A stretch of DNA of 64,000 bases from UBA6054 sp964522095 (GTDB lineage Bacteria > Planctomycetota > Phycisphaerae > Phycisphaerales > UBA1924): positions 9,521 to 73,520 of the forward strand of contig CAZFSO010000003.1 in NCBI GenBank assembly GCA_964522095.1, written 5' to 3'. This document shows positions 33,969-43,085 of this stretch, piece by piece; the first letter of the stretch is position 1; each line of letters opens with the position of its first letter. Below the pieces are notes generated by a model that did no database searches, was not told where the DNA came from, and worked only from the letters and a program-made list of their open reading frames with translations. Made by a program: the position numbers and the translations under genes.

Positions 33969-34648
33969 GAGGACCGATCGCCAGCCTGGTCGTCGCCGGG
34001 GCGCTGCTGGCCGGCGTCGGGCTCTCGGGGCGTGCGGCGACCGACCCGGTCGCCGTCGCAGCCTACCACGAGACCATCCGCGACGCGGCGGCGGCCTTCC
34101 CGGTCGACTTCGGCGTCTGGGTCGGTCACGAGGTCGACGTGCCGCCGTCGGCGACCCAACTGCTGCGCCCCAACGCCATCGTGGCCCGCGAGTACCGCAC
34201 CGAGGCGATGGGCGGGGCGTCTGCCACCCTCATGCTCGTCCAGTGCGCCGACATCCGCGACATGCAGGGGCACTACCCGCCCAACTGCTACCCCGCGCAC
34301 GGCTGGGCCCGCGGCGAGGCCGACGCCGACGCACGCTTCGGGCCACTCCCCGCGGTGCGCTACGAGTACACCCAGCGCGTCGGCACCCAGGACCGCGCCA
34401 TCACCGTCTACAACCTGTTCGTCATGCCCACCGGCGAGGTGGCCCTGTCCATGAACGCAGTCGGCAAGGCGGGCGCGGACTACCTGCTGAGGCCCTACGG
34501 GGCGGCCCAGGTCCAGGTCGTCATCGGCGGCGAGATCGACCGGGAACGCCACGCCTGGATCCTCGCGCAGATGCACGAGATCGCGGCGCCCGTGCTGGAG
34601 GTGCTGCTGGCGGGCGCCCCGCCGCACAGCCAAGGAGACAACCAGTGA
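33965..34648 (+). CDS. Exosortase-associated EpsI family protein
   Basis: A 227-residue EpsI (DUF3485-type) protein with an N-terminal membrane anchor or signal (MRGPIASLVVAGALLAGVGLSG). The extracytoplasmic domain contains LMLVQCADIRDMQGHYPPNCYPAHGW, whose cysteine pair and HYPPNCYP stretch are the family signature. In other bacteria it is fused to, or encoded next to, the exosortase and needed for exopolysaccharide export or modification; its mechanism is unknown. It overlaps the exosortase gene (ATGA) and the following kinase gene (GTGA). Confidence 0.9.
   Translation: MRGPIASLVVAGALLAGVGLSGRAATDPVAVAAYHETIRDAAAAFPVDFGVWVGHEVDVPPSATQLLRPNAIVAREYRTEAMGGASATLMLVQCADIRDMQGHYPPNCYPAHGWARGEADADARFGPLPAVRYEYTQRVGTQDRAITVYNLFVMPTGEVALSMNAVGKAGADYLLRPYGAAQVQVVIGGEIDRERHAWILAQMHEIAAPVLEVLLAGAPPHSQGDNQ
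34632..34637 (+). promoter_or_regulatory. Ribosome binding site deciding the GTG start at 34645
   Basis: AAGGAG lies seven bases before the GTG at 34645, inside the end of the EpsI gene. It fixes the kinase start as GTG overlapping the previous stop. Confidence 0.8.
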
Positions 34649-36864
34649 CCTCGCGCCCACCCGCATCCGACTGGTCGGACGTCCCGCAGGAGACGCACCC
34701 GAACGTGTTCTCCATGGTGCACCGCCTGCTGCGCGGGCGCTACCTCATCACGATCCTCCTGGCGGGCGTGTTCGCCCTGGCGGGCGGGGCGGCGGGCTAC
34801 CTCAGCCAGAACCCCCTCTACCGCTCCGACGCGGTGATCCAGATCCAGCCGGTGCTGCCCAAGATCCTCTACGAGACCGAGCAGACGTCGGCGCCCCAGA
34901 TGTTCAACAGTTTCGTGGCCTCTCAGGCCGAACTGATGAAGGGCCAGAACGTCATCCAGTACGCCCTGGACTCCGACCGGTGGCGCGCCGTGCGGGCCGA
35001 GGCGGAGATCAGCGGCGTCGAGCCGTTCCGCGACCGGCTTCAGGTCCGCACCAGCCGCGCCACCCAGCAACTCATCGGCGTCTCGTTCGAGCACGAGAAC
35101 GCCCGCGTCGCACAGGCCGGCACGCAGGCGATCGTCGACGCCTACATGGACCTGCACGGCCGGGCCAGCGAGATGACCTCCGAGGCCAGGCTCGCCATCC
35201 TGGAGACCCGGCGCAACAACCTGCGCGACGAGAAGAGCATCAAGGACGCCGACATCGCCCGCGTCGCGCGCGAGTGGGGCACCGACCAGTTGGGCCTGCA
35301 GGTCCAGGCGGCGTTCGAGACCGTGCAGGCCCTCATCGCCGAGAAGCAGGCCCTCGAGGCGCAGATCGCCGAGTTCGAGGCGCTCGCCGGCGGGGTCGGC
35401 GAGGGCGGCGCGCCGTCGCTGATCACGCCCGAACGGGCCGCCGAACTGGACACCCACGTCGCCGAACTGCTGGCCATCCGGCGTGACCTGGAGGCCGAGC
35501 GCCGCCGGTTCGTCATGGCCGGCATCCTCGAGGGCCACCGGGACCACAAGCGGGTGATCAACGGCCTGGCCCAAGTCAACGACCAGATCCGCGAGCGCAT
35601 CGCCGCGCTGGAGGCGTCGCTCGGCTCGGGGGCCGAACCCACCGGCACGTTCGCCGGCCTGAGCCTCGACGGGCTGCGCGCCCGGCTCGGCCGCACCGAG
35701 GAGCGCCTCGCCGCCGCCCGGGAGACCCAGGCGCGCCTCGGCCGGGCCAACCTCGAACTGCGCGACCTCAACCTCCAGCGCGTCGACCTCGAGGCCGAGA
35801 TCCAGCGCACCGAGCAGCGCATCGACGCCCTGCGGCTCGAGTCGCAGGCCGGCGCCATCTCCGAGGTCTCGGGGCGCGTCAGCGTGGTCGGACAGGCCAC
35901 CCTGCCCCGCACCCCGTCGAGCGACAAACGCATCAAGATGGCAGCGGCCGGCTTCGTCGGCGCCGGCTCGATCCCGGTCATCCTCATGCTCGGCCTGGGC
36001 GTGACCGGCCGGCGCATCCGCTACTCCGACGACAGCATCCTCGAATCGGCCCACTCGCGCATCGTCGGCGTGCTGCCCGACCTGGGCAAGTCGATCACCG
36101 ACCGCGAACTCGCCGAGGCCTCCGCCTTCGCCGTGCACCAGATCCGCTCGCAGTTGCAGATCGCCCACGGGCGCAGCGACACCGCGGTCTACTCGGTCAC
36201 CAGCCCGGCCCCGGGCGACGGCAAGACGAGCATGATCATCGCCCTGGGCCTGTCGTTCGCCGAGAGCGGCGACCGCACGCTGCTGATCGACCTGGACCTG
36301 ATCGGCCGGGGCCTCTCGCTGCACTTCGGCCACCCGGCCGCGCCCAGCCTGGCCGACGCCGCGGCCGCGGGCGACGACCTGGCCGCCATGGTCCGCGAGT
36401 CGCGCTTCGAGCGCCTGAGCGTCCTGCCCGCGGGCGCGGGCGACGACCAGCGCATCAGCCGCCTCAGCCCGACCGTGGTCCGGCGCGTCGTCGAGACCTT
36501 CCGCGGGCGCTACGACACGATCCTGATCGACTCAGGCCCCATCCTCGGCTCGATCGAGGCCGGCCTGCTCGCCCCCGCGGTCGACGGCGTGATGATGGTG
36601 GTGGGTCGCAACCAGCTCCGCCCGCTCGTCCGCCGGGCGGTCGACCAGATCCACGCCGTCGGCGGGCGCGTCGTCGCCACGGTCTTCAACCGCGCCTCGA
36701 TCCAGGAACTGCGCCAGTCCAGCAGCAGCATGTCGGTGCACTTCTCGCGCCAGGCCTCGCGTCAGGCGGCCGAGCAGGCCGCCAGCGGGCGGACCAGCAT
36801 CGGCCCTCTGGGCGGCTCGCTCTTCACGCCCCAGAACAACGAGCGGGCGAGGACCGGCGCATGA
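34645..36864 (+). CDS. Polysaccharide co-polymerase / BY-kinase fusion (Wzz-Wzc type)
   Basis: A 739-residue inner-membrane protein. The Wzz part has membrane spans at about 30-52 (YLITILLAGVFALAGGAAGYL) and about 430-450, with a long periplasmic coiled coil between. The C-terminal cytoplasmic kinase has Walker A SPAPGDGKTSM, Walker A' LLIDLDLIGRGL and Walker B DTILIDSGPI. Such proteins set polysaccharide chain length, with cycles of autophosphorylation on a C-terminal Tyr cluster. Here the last about 50 residues contain no Tyr at all and are Ser/Gln/Arg-rich (QSSSSMSVHFSRQASRQ), so regulation must differ. The next gene overlaps by ATGA. Confidence 0.92.
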   Translation: MTSRPPASDWSDVPQETHPNVFSMVHRLLRGRYLITILLAGVFALAGGAAGYLSQNPLYRSDAVIQIQPVLPKILYETEQTSAPQMFNSFVASQAELMKGQNVIQYALDSDRWRAVRAEAEISGVEPFRDRLQVRTSRATQQLIGVSFEHENARVAQAGTQAIVDAYMDLHGRASEMTSEARLAILETRRNNLRDEKSIKDADIARVAREWGTDQLGLQVQAAFETVQALIAEKQALEAQIAEFEALAGGVGEGGAPSLITPERAAELDTHVAELLAIRRDLEAERRRFVMAGILEGHRDHKRVINGLAQVNDQIRERIAALEASLGSGAEPTGTFAGLSLDGLRARLGRTEERLAAARETQARLGRANLELRDLNLQRVDLEAEIQRTEQRIDALRLESQAGAISEVSGRVSVVGQATLPRTPSSDKRIKMAAAGFVGAGSIPVILMLGLGVTGRRIRYSDDSILESAHSRIVGVLPDLGKSITDRELAEASAFAVHQIRSQLQIAHGRSDTAVYSVTSPAPGDGKTSMIIALGLSFAESGDRTLLIDLDLIGRGLSLHFGHPAAPSLADAAAAGDDLAAMVRESRFERLSVLPAGAGDDQRISRLSPTVVRRVVETFRGRYDTILIDSGPILGSIEAGLLAPAVDGVMMVVGRNQLRPLVRRAVDQIHAVGGRVVATVFNRASIQELRQSSSSMSVHFSRQASRQAAEQAASGRTSIGPLGGSLFTPQNNERARTGA

Positions 36865-38279
36865 TCGCGCCCGAGGCCAGGCCGGCGACGCCCACGCTGT
36901 GGGGCCTGACCCCCGCGCAGTTGCACGCCCGCTACTGGGCGGCGCACGGCGTGCAGGTCGTGCCCGCCGGCTCGGGCATCGACATCAACCCCCACGCCGA
37001 GCTGTACCTGCTCACCGAGCCGTCCCGCCTGGTCATCATGCCGCTGCAGCGATCGCTGGAACTGCTCTGCTGGCTCAAGCCCGACCTGCTGATCGTGCGC
37101 CTGGCCGACACCTCGGTCAGCGACTACCGCGAGCGCGTCGAGAGCCGCCCGGACGGACGCTTCCTGCGCTTCCGGCGCGTCTACGACGCGCGGTCGTCGC
37201 GCCTGGCCCGCGTCGCGTTCACCGCCGAGACGGACATCGCCAGCGACTGGGCGGCGCTGAACCCCGACGCCCGCCCCTGGTACGCCCTGCGCGGGCTCGT
37301 GCCCCACGACCTGCGGTCCTCGCTGCGCGAGCACGGCCGGATCTACTCCTCCGACCTCGACCGCGACAACGCGCGCTTCGTCCGCGACCTGGCCGAGATC
37401 TGGCCCCGGCCCGACGCGACCATCACCCGCGTCCGCCGCGTCGGGCGCGAGGGATGGGCCGACGAGCAGGCCCAGGCCGGCGACACCGCCGAGATCACCG
37501 GCCCGGTCTGGATCGGAGCGGGCCGCTCGCTGCCCGCCGGGCGCGTCGCGGTCGGCCCGGCCGTGATGTGGGACGACCCCGAGCGCCGCCCCGAGACCGA
37601 GGACGTCTCCTGGCTGGACATCGAGGCCAAGCCCGGCTGGTCCGAGCGGCGCATCGAGGAGGCGGCCCCCTACGCCGGCAGCACGCGCAAGCGCGTCTTC
37701 GACGTCGCCTTCGCCCTGGTCGCCCTGGCCCTGACCCTGCCCCTCTACCCCCTCATCATGCTGGCGATCTACGTGGAGGACCGCCGCCCGTTCTTCTTCG
37801 CCCACGAGCGCGAGTCGATCCACGGCCGGGTCTTCGGCTGCCTGAAGTTCCGCACCATGTTCCGCAACGCCGAGGCCATGAAGGCCCAACTCCAGCAGGA
37901 CAACAAGGCCGACGGCCCGCAGTTCTTCATCGAGAACGACCCGCGCATCACCCGCGTCGGACGCGTCCTGCGCAAACTCCAACTCGACGAGATCCCCCAG
38001 TTCCTCAACGTCCTCGCCGGCCACATGTCCGTCGTCGGCCCGCGCCCCAGCCCCTACTCGGAGAACCAGTACTGCCCCGGCTGGCGCGAGGCGCGCCTCA
38101 GCGTCCGCCCCGGCGTCACCGGCCTCTGGCAGATCCGGCGCACCCGCGCCGACGGCGCGGACTTCCAGGAATGGATCCGCTACGACATCGAGTACGTCGA
38201 GAAGGCGAGTTTCAGGCTCGACCTGTACATAATCTGGAAGACGGTGGTGCTGGTGGTCAGCGCCCTGACCCGGAAGTAG
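36861..38279 (+). CDS. Undecaprenyl-phosphate sugar-1-phosphate transferase with N-terminal extension
   Basis: A 472-residue initiating transferase for exopolysaccharide synthesis. The C-terminal half (about 265-472) is a bacterial sugar transferase: KRVFDVAFALVALALTLPLYP membrane helix, CLKFRTMFRNAE, RKLQLDEIPQFLNVLAGHMSVVGPRP and the SVRPGVTGLWQ motif. The N-terminal 260 residues are not the usual membrane domain. They look like a nucleotidyltransferase remnant (AELYLLTEPSRLVIMPLQRS) ending in beta-helix-like GPVWIGAGRSLPAGRVAVGP. This resembles the protein encoded at 32128. It overlaps the kinase gene by four bases. Confidence 0.9.
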   Translation: MIAPEARPATPTLWGLTPAQLHARYWAAHGVQVVPAGSGIDINPHAELYLLTEPSRLVIMPLQRSLELLCWLKPDLLIVRLADTSVSDYRERVESRPDGRFLRFRRVYDARSSRLARVAFTAETDIASDWAALNPDARPWYALRGLVPHDLRSSLREHGRIYSSDLDRDNARFVRDLAEIWPRPDATITRVRRVGREGWADEQAQAGDTAEITGPVWIGAGRSLPAGRVAVGPAVMWDDPERRPETEDVSWLDIEAKPGWSERRIEEAAPYAGSTRKRVFDVAFALVALALTLPLYPLIMLAIYVEDRRPFFFAHERESIHGRVFGCLKFRTMFRNAEAMKAQLQQDNKADGPQFFIENDPRITRVGRVLRKLQLDEIPQFLNVLAGHMSVVGPRPSPYSENQYCPGWREARLSVRPGVTGLWQIRRTRADGADFQEWIRYDIEYVEKASFRLDLYIIWKTVVLVVSALTRK

Positions 38280-38294
38280 CGAGGAAAAAACCCC

Positions 38295-41200
38295 ATGGGC
38301 CTCAGGCCACGAACCGCACGCCGTCTCGTGCTCGTCTCGGTGCTGCTCGTCATCGTCGTGGCCGGCGCGGTCGCCTTCTTCACCGTGCCCAGGTTCCAGA
38401 AGGCCCGCCAACTCGAGGCCTTCCAGCGCGACGGCCTCGCGGCCCACGAGGACGGACGACACCAGGACGCCGTCATGCTCCTCGGCCGCTTCATCCGCGG
38501 CATGGGCGACCGGCCCTTCGACCCGCAGATCCGGGCCGCCTACGCCAGGTCGCGCTACCGCCTCGAGTCCAGCGACGGCAGCCACCTCGCCGCCGCCGCC
38601 ACCGTGCTGCGCGAGTACTTCCGCGACCACCCCGACGACACCCAGGCCGGCGTCGACCTGCTCGAGATGTTCGTCGAGTCCGGCGCGTGGGCCGAGGCCC
38701 GCGAACTGGCGGTCCGCCTGCGCCCCCAGGACGTCGCCGAGACGCCCGAGGAGCGCCTGCCCGTGCTGCGCAACGAACTGCGCGCCCGCTCCAGCCTCAA
38801 CGCCGACGACCCGCTGATCCCCGAACTCGAGAACCGCCTGCTGGCTTCGCCCGAGCCGAAGTTCGTCGACGCCTGGCGCGCTTTCGCCCGCGCCGAGGCC
38901 GACTCCGACACCGAGCGGGCGGTCCGCGTCATCGACGACTACGCCGCCGCCCGCCCCAACCAGGCCGGCCCGCGCGTGCTGTCCGCCATCTACGCGACCC
39001 GCGGCCAGCCCGTCGACCAGTCCACGGCCATCATCTGCGACGCCGTCGGCCTGGACTGGCGCACGGGCGAGTGGTCCAGCGAGGCCCCCCTGGACGAGCC
39101 CGAACTCGTGCGGGTGCTGGTGCGCGCGCTCGAACTGGCCGGCCAGGACGGGCTCGTCACCCGCGTGCTCTCCCGGGCGGTCGAGCAGACCGAGGACGCC
39201 GGCTTCGTCCGCATGCTCGTGCGCCGGCGATACTGGTCCGGCTTCCACGACGACGTGCTCAGCCAGGAGGCCACCACCCCGGGGGGCGCCTTCGTCGCCG
39301 ACGTCGACGGCTACGCCGCCCTCGTCGCCATGGAGCGCGGCGACGACGAGCGCGTGCGTGCGCTCGAGGCCCGCCTGCGCGAACACTCGCACGACTTCCG
39401 CGCCCAGGGGTGGACCCACACGATCACCTCGCGCAGGGCCTTCCGCGACGGCGACTTCGTCGCGGCCCGGGCGGCCGCCTCCGACGCCATCGAGCGCTAC
39501 CCGCTCGAGCCGACGCTCCGCATGCTGCTCGGCGACGTCCACGAGCGCCAGGGACGCCTGGCCGACGCCATCGACTCCTGGACCCACGCCGAGCAACTCG
39601 CCGAGCCGACCGTCTGGGTCGACCCCGGCGCCCGCCAGGTCACCGCCCTCTCCCGGGCCGGGCGACTGCCCGAGGCGGCCCGCAAGGCCGAGCAACTCGT
39701 CCAGTCCACGCGGGGCCACTTCCGCGCCATCGACCTGCTCGTCCACACCGACGCCATGCTCGCACGCGCCGGCCAACTCGACGCCGACCGGGCACGCCGC
39801 TCGCTCGCGTTCGGCCGCTCGCTGCGCGACGCGCTCGGCCAGGCCGAGCATCACTCCCTCACCCTCGCGATCGCCACCATCGAGGCATCGGTGGGCAACG
39901 CCGACGCGGCACGGTCCGAACTGGCCGCCCTGGTCAAGTCCGAGCCGGGACCCGACGCGATGGCCGAGGCCGTGGCGGTCGACCAGCGCTTCGGGCTGGG
40001 CCTCACCGCGGGCCCGGGCCTCGCCGAACTGCCCGACCGCATCGACGACCCCGAGGTCGCCCTCCGCGCCGCCCTGCTCTTCGCGTCGGGCGGCGGGTTC
40101 GACCAGGGCCGGGCCGACCGCGCCGGCGCCATGCTCGACGCGGGCCTGAGCCGCGCGGCGCCGGCCGACAAGCCCCGCTGGCTGCGCACCGTCGCCGTCT
40201 TCAAGGACGCCACCCGGGCGCCCGACGCCGCCGACGCTTGGCGCGCCGCCGTCGCCGCCGACCCGGACAGCGTCGACCTGCTCTCCGAGGCGGTCGAGTC
40301 CGACGCCCTGGGGTACGACTTGGACTTCGTCGAGTCGTCCATCGCCCGCATCGTGGAACTGACCGCCACCCAGGGGCGCACGCTGCCGTCCCGCCTGCGC
40401 CTCGCGCGCGCCAAGGCGGTCTTCGGCAAGACGCCCAACCGCCAGCGGCGAGACGAGGCGCTCTCGACCGTCCGCGCGGTCGTGCTCGCCGAGCCGCAGA
40501 ACCTCCGCGCCCGCACCATGCTGGCCAACATGCTCCAGCACCCCTGCCCGCCCTCGATGCAGGGCGCCGACCGGTTCTCACCCGACCTGACCGGCGCGAT
40601 CGGCCAGTACATGGAAGCCTCCCGCCTGGTCGGCGGCGAGGACGCCTTCGGCTACCTGTTCATGGCGGTCGACCTGCACTTCCGCGCCGGAAACGAGAAC
40701 TCGGCGCGCCAACTCCTGCTCGACATCATCTCCCGGGCCCGGGACAACCCCGTCAACCAGCAGCGCGTCGCCGCGGAACTCAACCGCCTGAGCGACAAGT
40801 CGACCGCCGCCCGCCTCCTGGGCGACCTGTTCGCGTCATCCACCGGCCCTTCCCGCGTGACCATCGGCCTGCAACTGGCCCAGAGTTCCGTGGCGGCCAA
40901 CGAGACCCGCCGCGCCGCCGAGGTGCTGCGCCAGGTCGCCGCCGCCGGCGACCTCGACGCCGAGCAGGTCTCCGAACTCTCCCGCCTGTTCCGCCAGATC
41001 GGCCTCGCCGACGACGCCGACCGCGTGCTCGAACAGGCCGAGCAGTACGGGCTCACCGCCACCGAGGCCGGCCTCGTCCGCGCCCGGGCGCTCGCCCGCA
41101 CCGGTGACAGCGACGCCGCCGAACGCCTGCTCGTCTCCATCGTCGAGGCCGACCCCCAGGCCAGGGACGCGTGGATCGCGCTGGTCAGCATGCTCATGGC

Positions 41201-42731
41201 CGCCAACGACGCGCAGGGCGCCGGCGCCTACGCCGACCGGGCGCTCACGCACCTGCCCGGCGACGAGGACCTGCTGTACTGGAAGCGCATCGCCACCGGG
41301 GACCCCGCCCAGGCCGTCCGCGCGCGCCTCGAATCCGCCGACGCCGACCCCCAGGCCCGCGCCGCGTTCGAGCGCGTCGAGCGGTACAACCAGCGCCGCG
41401 ACGCCATGTCACGCGAGCAGCGCGTCGCCGAACTGCGCGACATGCTCGAAGCACTCCAGGCCAACCGCGCGGCCGTCAAGTTCGTGCTCGCAGAACTCGG
41501 CGCCCTCGGCGACGACCCGGCCCGCCTCGCCGCCGAGAGCCTCGCCGCCACCCGACGCTTCCGCTCGGACGAGGACCTCCTCCGCATCGCCGCCGAACTC
41601 AACCTCTTCGCCGGCCGGCACAGCCAGGCCCGGACCATCGCCGAGAACTGGCGCGGCGTGTCGCAGGGCTCCCCCCTCGAAGCCGACCTCTACTGGTCCA
41701 AGGCCGCCGAGGCCCTGGGCGACCACACCGCCGTGATCCAGCGCATGGCGCCCTACCTCCAGGCGGCACTGGCCGACCCGATGGAGGGCTTCCACCCGGC
41801 CGTCATCCTCGCCCACAGCGCCGCCTCGCTCGCCACCTCGGCCACCGGCCCCGTGCGGGCACGCCTCGAACCGGTCGCCGCCGCCCACCCCGATTTCCGC
41901 GGCTCCGTCTGGCTCGAACTCGCCGCGCTGCACGTGCCCGACGCCTCGGACGCCGCCGACTGGCTGCGGACCGCCGAGCAGGCCGGCGTCGACGGCCGCG
42001 AACTCGCGCTCATGAACGCTTGGGTCACCCTGGCCGAACGCTTCCCCGACCGAGGCGAGGCCTTCGCCCTCAACGCCGTCCGCGCGGGCGGCGAGCGCGT
42101 CTCGGCCCAGTCCGACGACCTGGTCCTCATCCTCTCGACCGCCAAGGCCTACGAGACTTGGGCGTCGTACCTGGCGCACCAGGACGCCTCCGAGCCGTAC
42201 ACCCGCGCCGAGACCCTGTACCTCCGGGCGGCGGAGATCGACCCGGAAAACCTCAACCACCTCTTCTCCGCCGCGATCAACGCCGGCAACGCCGGCCGTC
42301 TTGCCGAGGCCGAGCGCCATTACCGGACCCTGCTGGCACGGCCGGAGTCGACCGGCATCTTCGGGGCCGCGGTCCGAAACAACCTCTCCATCGTCCTCTC
42401 CGAGCCGTCGGTCAACCGGGCCGACGAGGCCCTCTCCTTGGCGGACGAGGCCCTGCGCGTCCGGGAGTTGGCCCCGTTCCACGGCACGCGCGGCTGGGCG
42501 CTGCTCGCTCTCTCACGACCCGAAGAGGCCCTCGCCGCCTTCCAGAACGCCGTCTCGCTGAACCCCGGGTCGGTCGACGCGTGGGCCGGGGTCGCGGCCG
42601 CCCGCAAGGCGACGGGCGCCGATCCCGGCGCCGTCGACGAGGCGATCGGCAGGGCAAATTCCCTGAGTGAAGGTCGCCGAGTGAGCCGCCAACTCGCCGC
42701 CCGCCTGACCGCGGCCGGCATTGCGTGGTAG
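38295..42731 (+). CDS. Giant TPR-repeat protein of the exosortase/EPS operon (PrsT-like)
   Basis: A 1478-residue protein with an N-terminal membrane anchor (RLVLVSVLLVIVVAGAVAFF, about 11-30) and then almost entirely tandem TPR-like helical pairs. Examples are GLAAHEDGRHQDAVMLLGRFI near the start and GWALLALSRPEEALAAFQNAVSLNPGSVDAWAGVAAARKA near the end. Large TPR proteins (PrsT) accompany PEP-CTERM/exosortase polysaccharide loci and are thought to act as periplasmic scaffolds; here this is inferred from position. It follows the sugar transferase gene by 15 bp and ends the operon that begins at 32128. Confidence 0.85.
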   Translation: MGLRPRTARRLVLVSVLLVIVVAGAVAFFTVPRFQKARQLEAFQRDGLAAHEDGRHQDAVMLLGRFIRGMGDRPFDPQIRAAYARSRYRLESSDGSHLAAAATVLREYFRDHPDDTQAGVDLLEMFVESGAWAEARELAVRLRPQDVAETPEERLPVLRNELRARSSLNADDPLIPELENRLLASPEPKFVDAWRAFARAEADSDTERAVRVIDDYAAARPNQAGPRVLSAIYATRGQPVDQSTAIICDAVGLDWRTGEWSSEAPLDEPELVRVLVRALELAGQDGLVTRVLSRAVEQTEDAGFVRMLVRRRYWSGFHDDVLSQEATTPGGAFVADVDGYAALVAMERGDDERVRALEARLREHSHDFRAQGWTHTITSRRAFRDGDFVAARAAASDAIERYPLEPTLRMLLGDVHERQGRLADAIDSWTHAEQLAEPTVWVDPGARQVTALSRAGRLPEAARKAEQLVQSTRGHFRAIDLLVHTDAMLARAGQLDADRARRSLAFGRSLRDALGQAEHHSLTLAIATIEASVGNADAARSELAALVKSEPGPDAMAEAVAVDQRFGLGLTAGPGLAELPDRIDDPEVALRAALLFASGGGFDQGRADRAGAMLDAGLSRAAPADKPRWLRTVAVFKDATRAPDAADAWRAAVAADPDSVDLLSEAVESDALGYDLDFVESSIARIVELTATQGRTLPSRLRLARAKAVFGKTPNRQRRDEALSTVRAVVLAEPQNLRARTMLANMLQHPCPPSMQGADRFSPDLTGAIGQYMEASRLVGGEDAFGYLFMAVDLHFRAGNENSARQLLLDIISRARDNPVNQQRVAAELNRLSDKSTAARLLGDLFASSTGPSRVTIGLQLAQSSVAANETRRAAEVLRQVAAAGDLDAEQVSELSRLFRQIGLADDADRVLEQAEQYGLTATEAGLVRARALARTGDSDAAERLLVSIVEADPQARDAWIALVSMLMAANDAQGAGAYADRALTHLPGDEDLLYWKRIATGDPAQAVRARLESADADPQARAAFERVERYNQRRDAMSREQRVAELRDMLEALQANRAAVKFVLAELGALGDDPARLAAESLAATRRFRSDEDLLRIAAELNLFAGRHSQARTIAENWRGVSQGSPLEADLYWSKAAEALGDHTAVIQRMAPYLQAALADPMEGFHPAVILAHSAASLATSATGPVRARLEPVAAAHPDFRGSVWLELAALHVPDASDAADWLRTAEQAGVDGRELALMNAWVTLAERFPDRGEAFALNAVRAGGERVSAQSDDLVLILSTAKAYETWASYLAHQDASEPYTRAETLYLRAAEIDPENLNHLFSAAINAGNAGRLAEAERHYRTLLARPESTGIFGAAVRNNLSIVLSEPSVNRADEALSLADEALRVRELAPFHGTRGWALLALSRPEEALAAFQNAVSLNPGSVDAWAGVAAARKATGADPGAVDEAIGRANSLSEGRRVSRQLAARLTAAGIAW

Positions 42732-42842
42732 CCCCCATGTCGGACGCCGAGTCTGTCACAGAGAAGGTTTCGGGGCGGTCTTTATCGGACAAGAAGGTGG
42801 GGGATTGGGCGCACGGAGTGGGCGGAAATTGCCTCTTTTTCC

Positions 42843-42870
42843 TCGACACACGCGATTCACCTGATATGCT
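42843..42870 (+). promoter_or_regulatory. Sigma-70-type promoter of PEP-CTERM gene 3
   Basis: TCGACA (42843-42848), 16-bp spacer, TATGCT (42865-42870). Predicted start near 42877 gives a leader of about 209 nt. The hexamers resemble those of PEP-CTERM gene 2. Confidence 0.6.
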
Positions 42871-42917
42871 AAAGCCGGATCGGTTGAGGGCTCCTCTTCC
42901 GACCGTAGTCCGATGGA

Positions 42918-43002
42918 GTCATTCGCCACGAATGACGGATCGTGAGGGAACCAGCCCGGATGGCAAGGCCCTCACACGCCCTGCGGGGAAGGCGGGGCGT
43001 GT
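42918..43002 (+). promoter_or_regulatory. Three-hairpin structured 5' leader
   Basis: Hairpin 1 (42918-42936) is a perfect 8-bp GTCATTCG/CGAATGAC stem with a 3-nt loop. Hairpin 2 (42942-42975) pairs GTGAGGG with CCCTCAC. Hairpin 3 (42974-43002) pairs ACACGCCC with GGGCGTGT. Hairpins 2 and 3 share bases 42974-42975, so they compete at their junction. No known riboswitch is recognised. Confidence 0.55.
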
Positions 43003-43085
43003 CGGAGGCGGGATGCAGCCCGTCGCCGATGCAAAGTGAGTTGGTTACTGAAGTTGCGATTCGTCGCACGAGAGAGGACAGGATC

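Larger units (their letters stand above)
42732..43085 (+). promoter_or_regulatory. Promoter-leader region of PEP-CTERM gene 3
   Basis: A 354-bp non-coding region. It contains a promoter (42843-42870) and three consecutive hairpins in the leader (42918-43002). No terminator for the upstream operon was recognised. An open frame crosses it but spans both promoter and hairpins, so I do not call it. Confidence 0.6.

Noticed and set aside
36762..40541. 1259-codon minus-strand frame opposite the sugar transferase and TPR genes
   Set aside because: Its composition mirrors the sense genes and it shows no recognisable domain; the plus-strand genes have clear motifs and coupled starts.
42725..43039. 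Open frame of about 104 codons between the TPR gene and PEP-CTERM gene 3
   Set aside because: It crosses a good promoter and all three leader hairpins, has no ribosome-binding site, and its protein looks like random GC-rich sequence.
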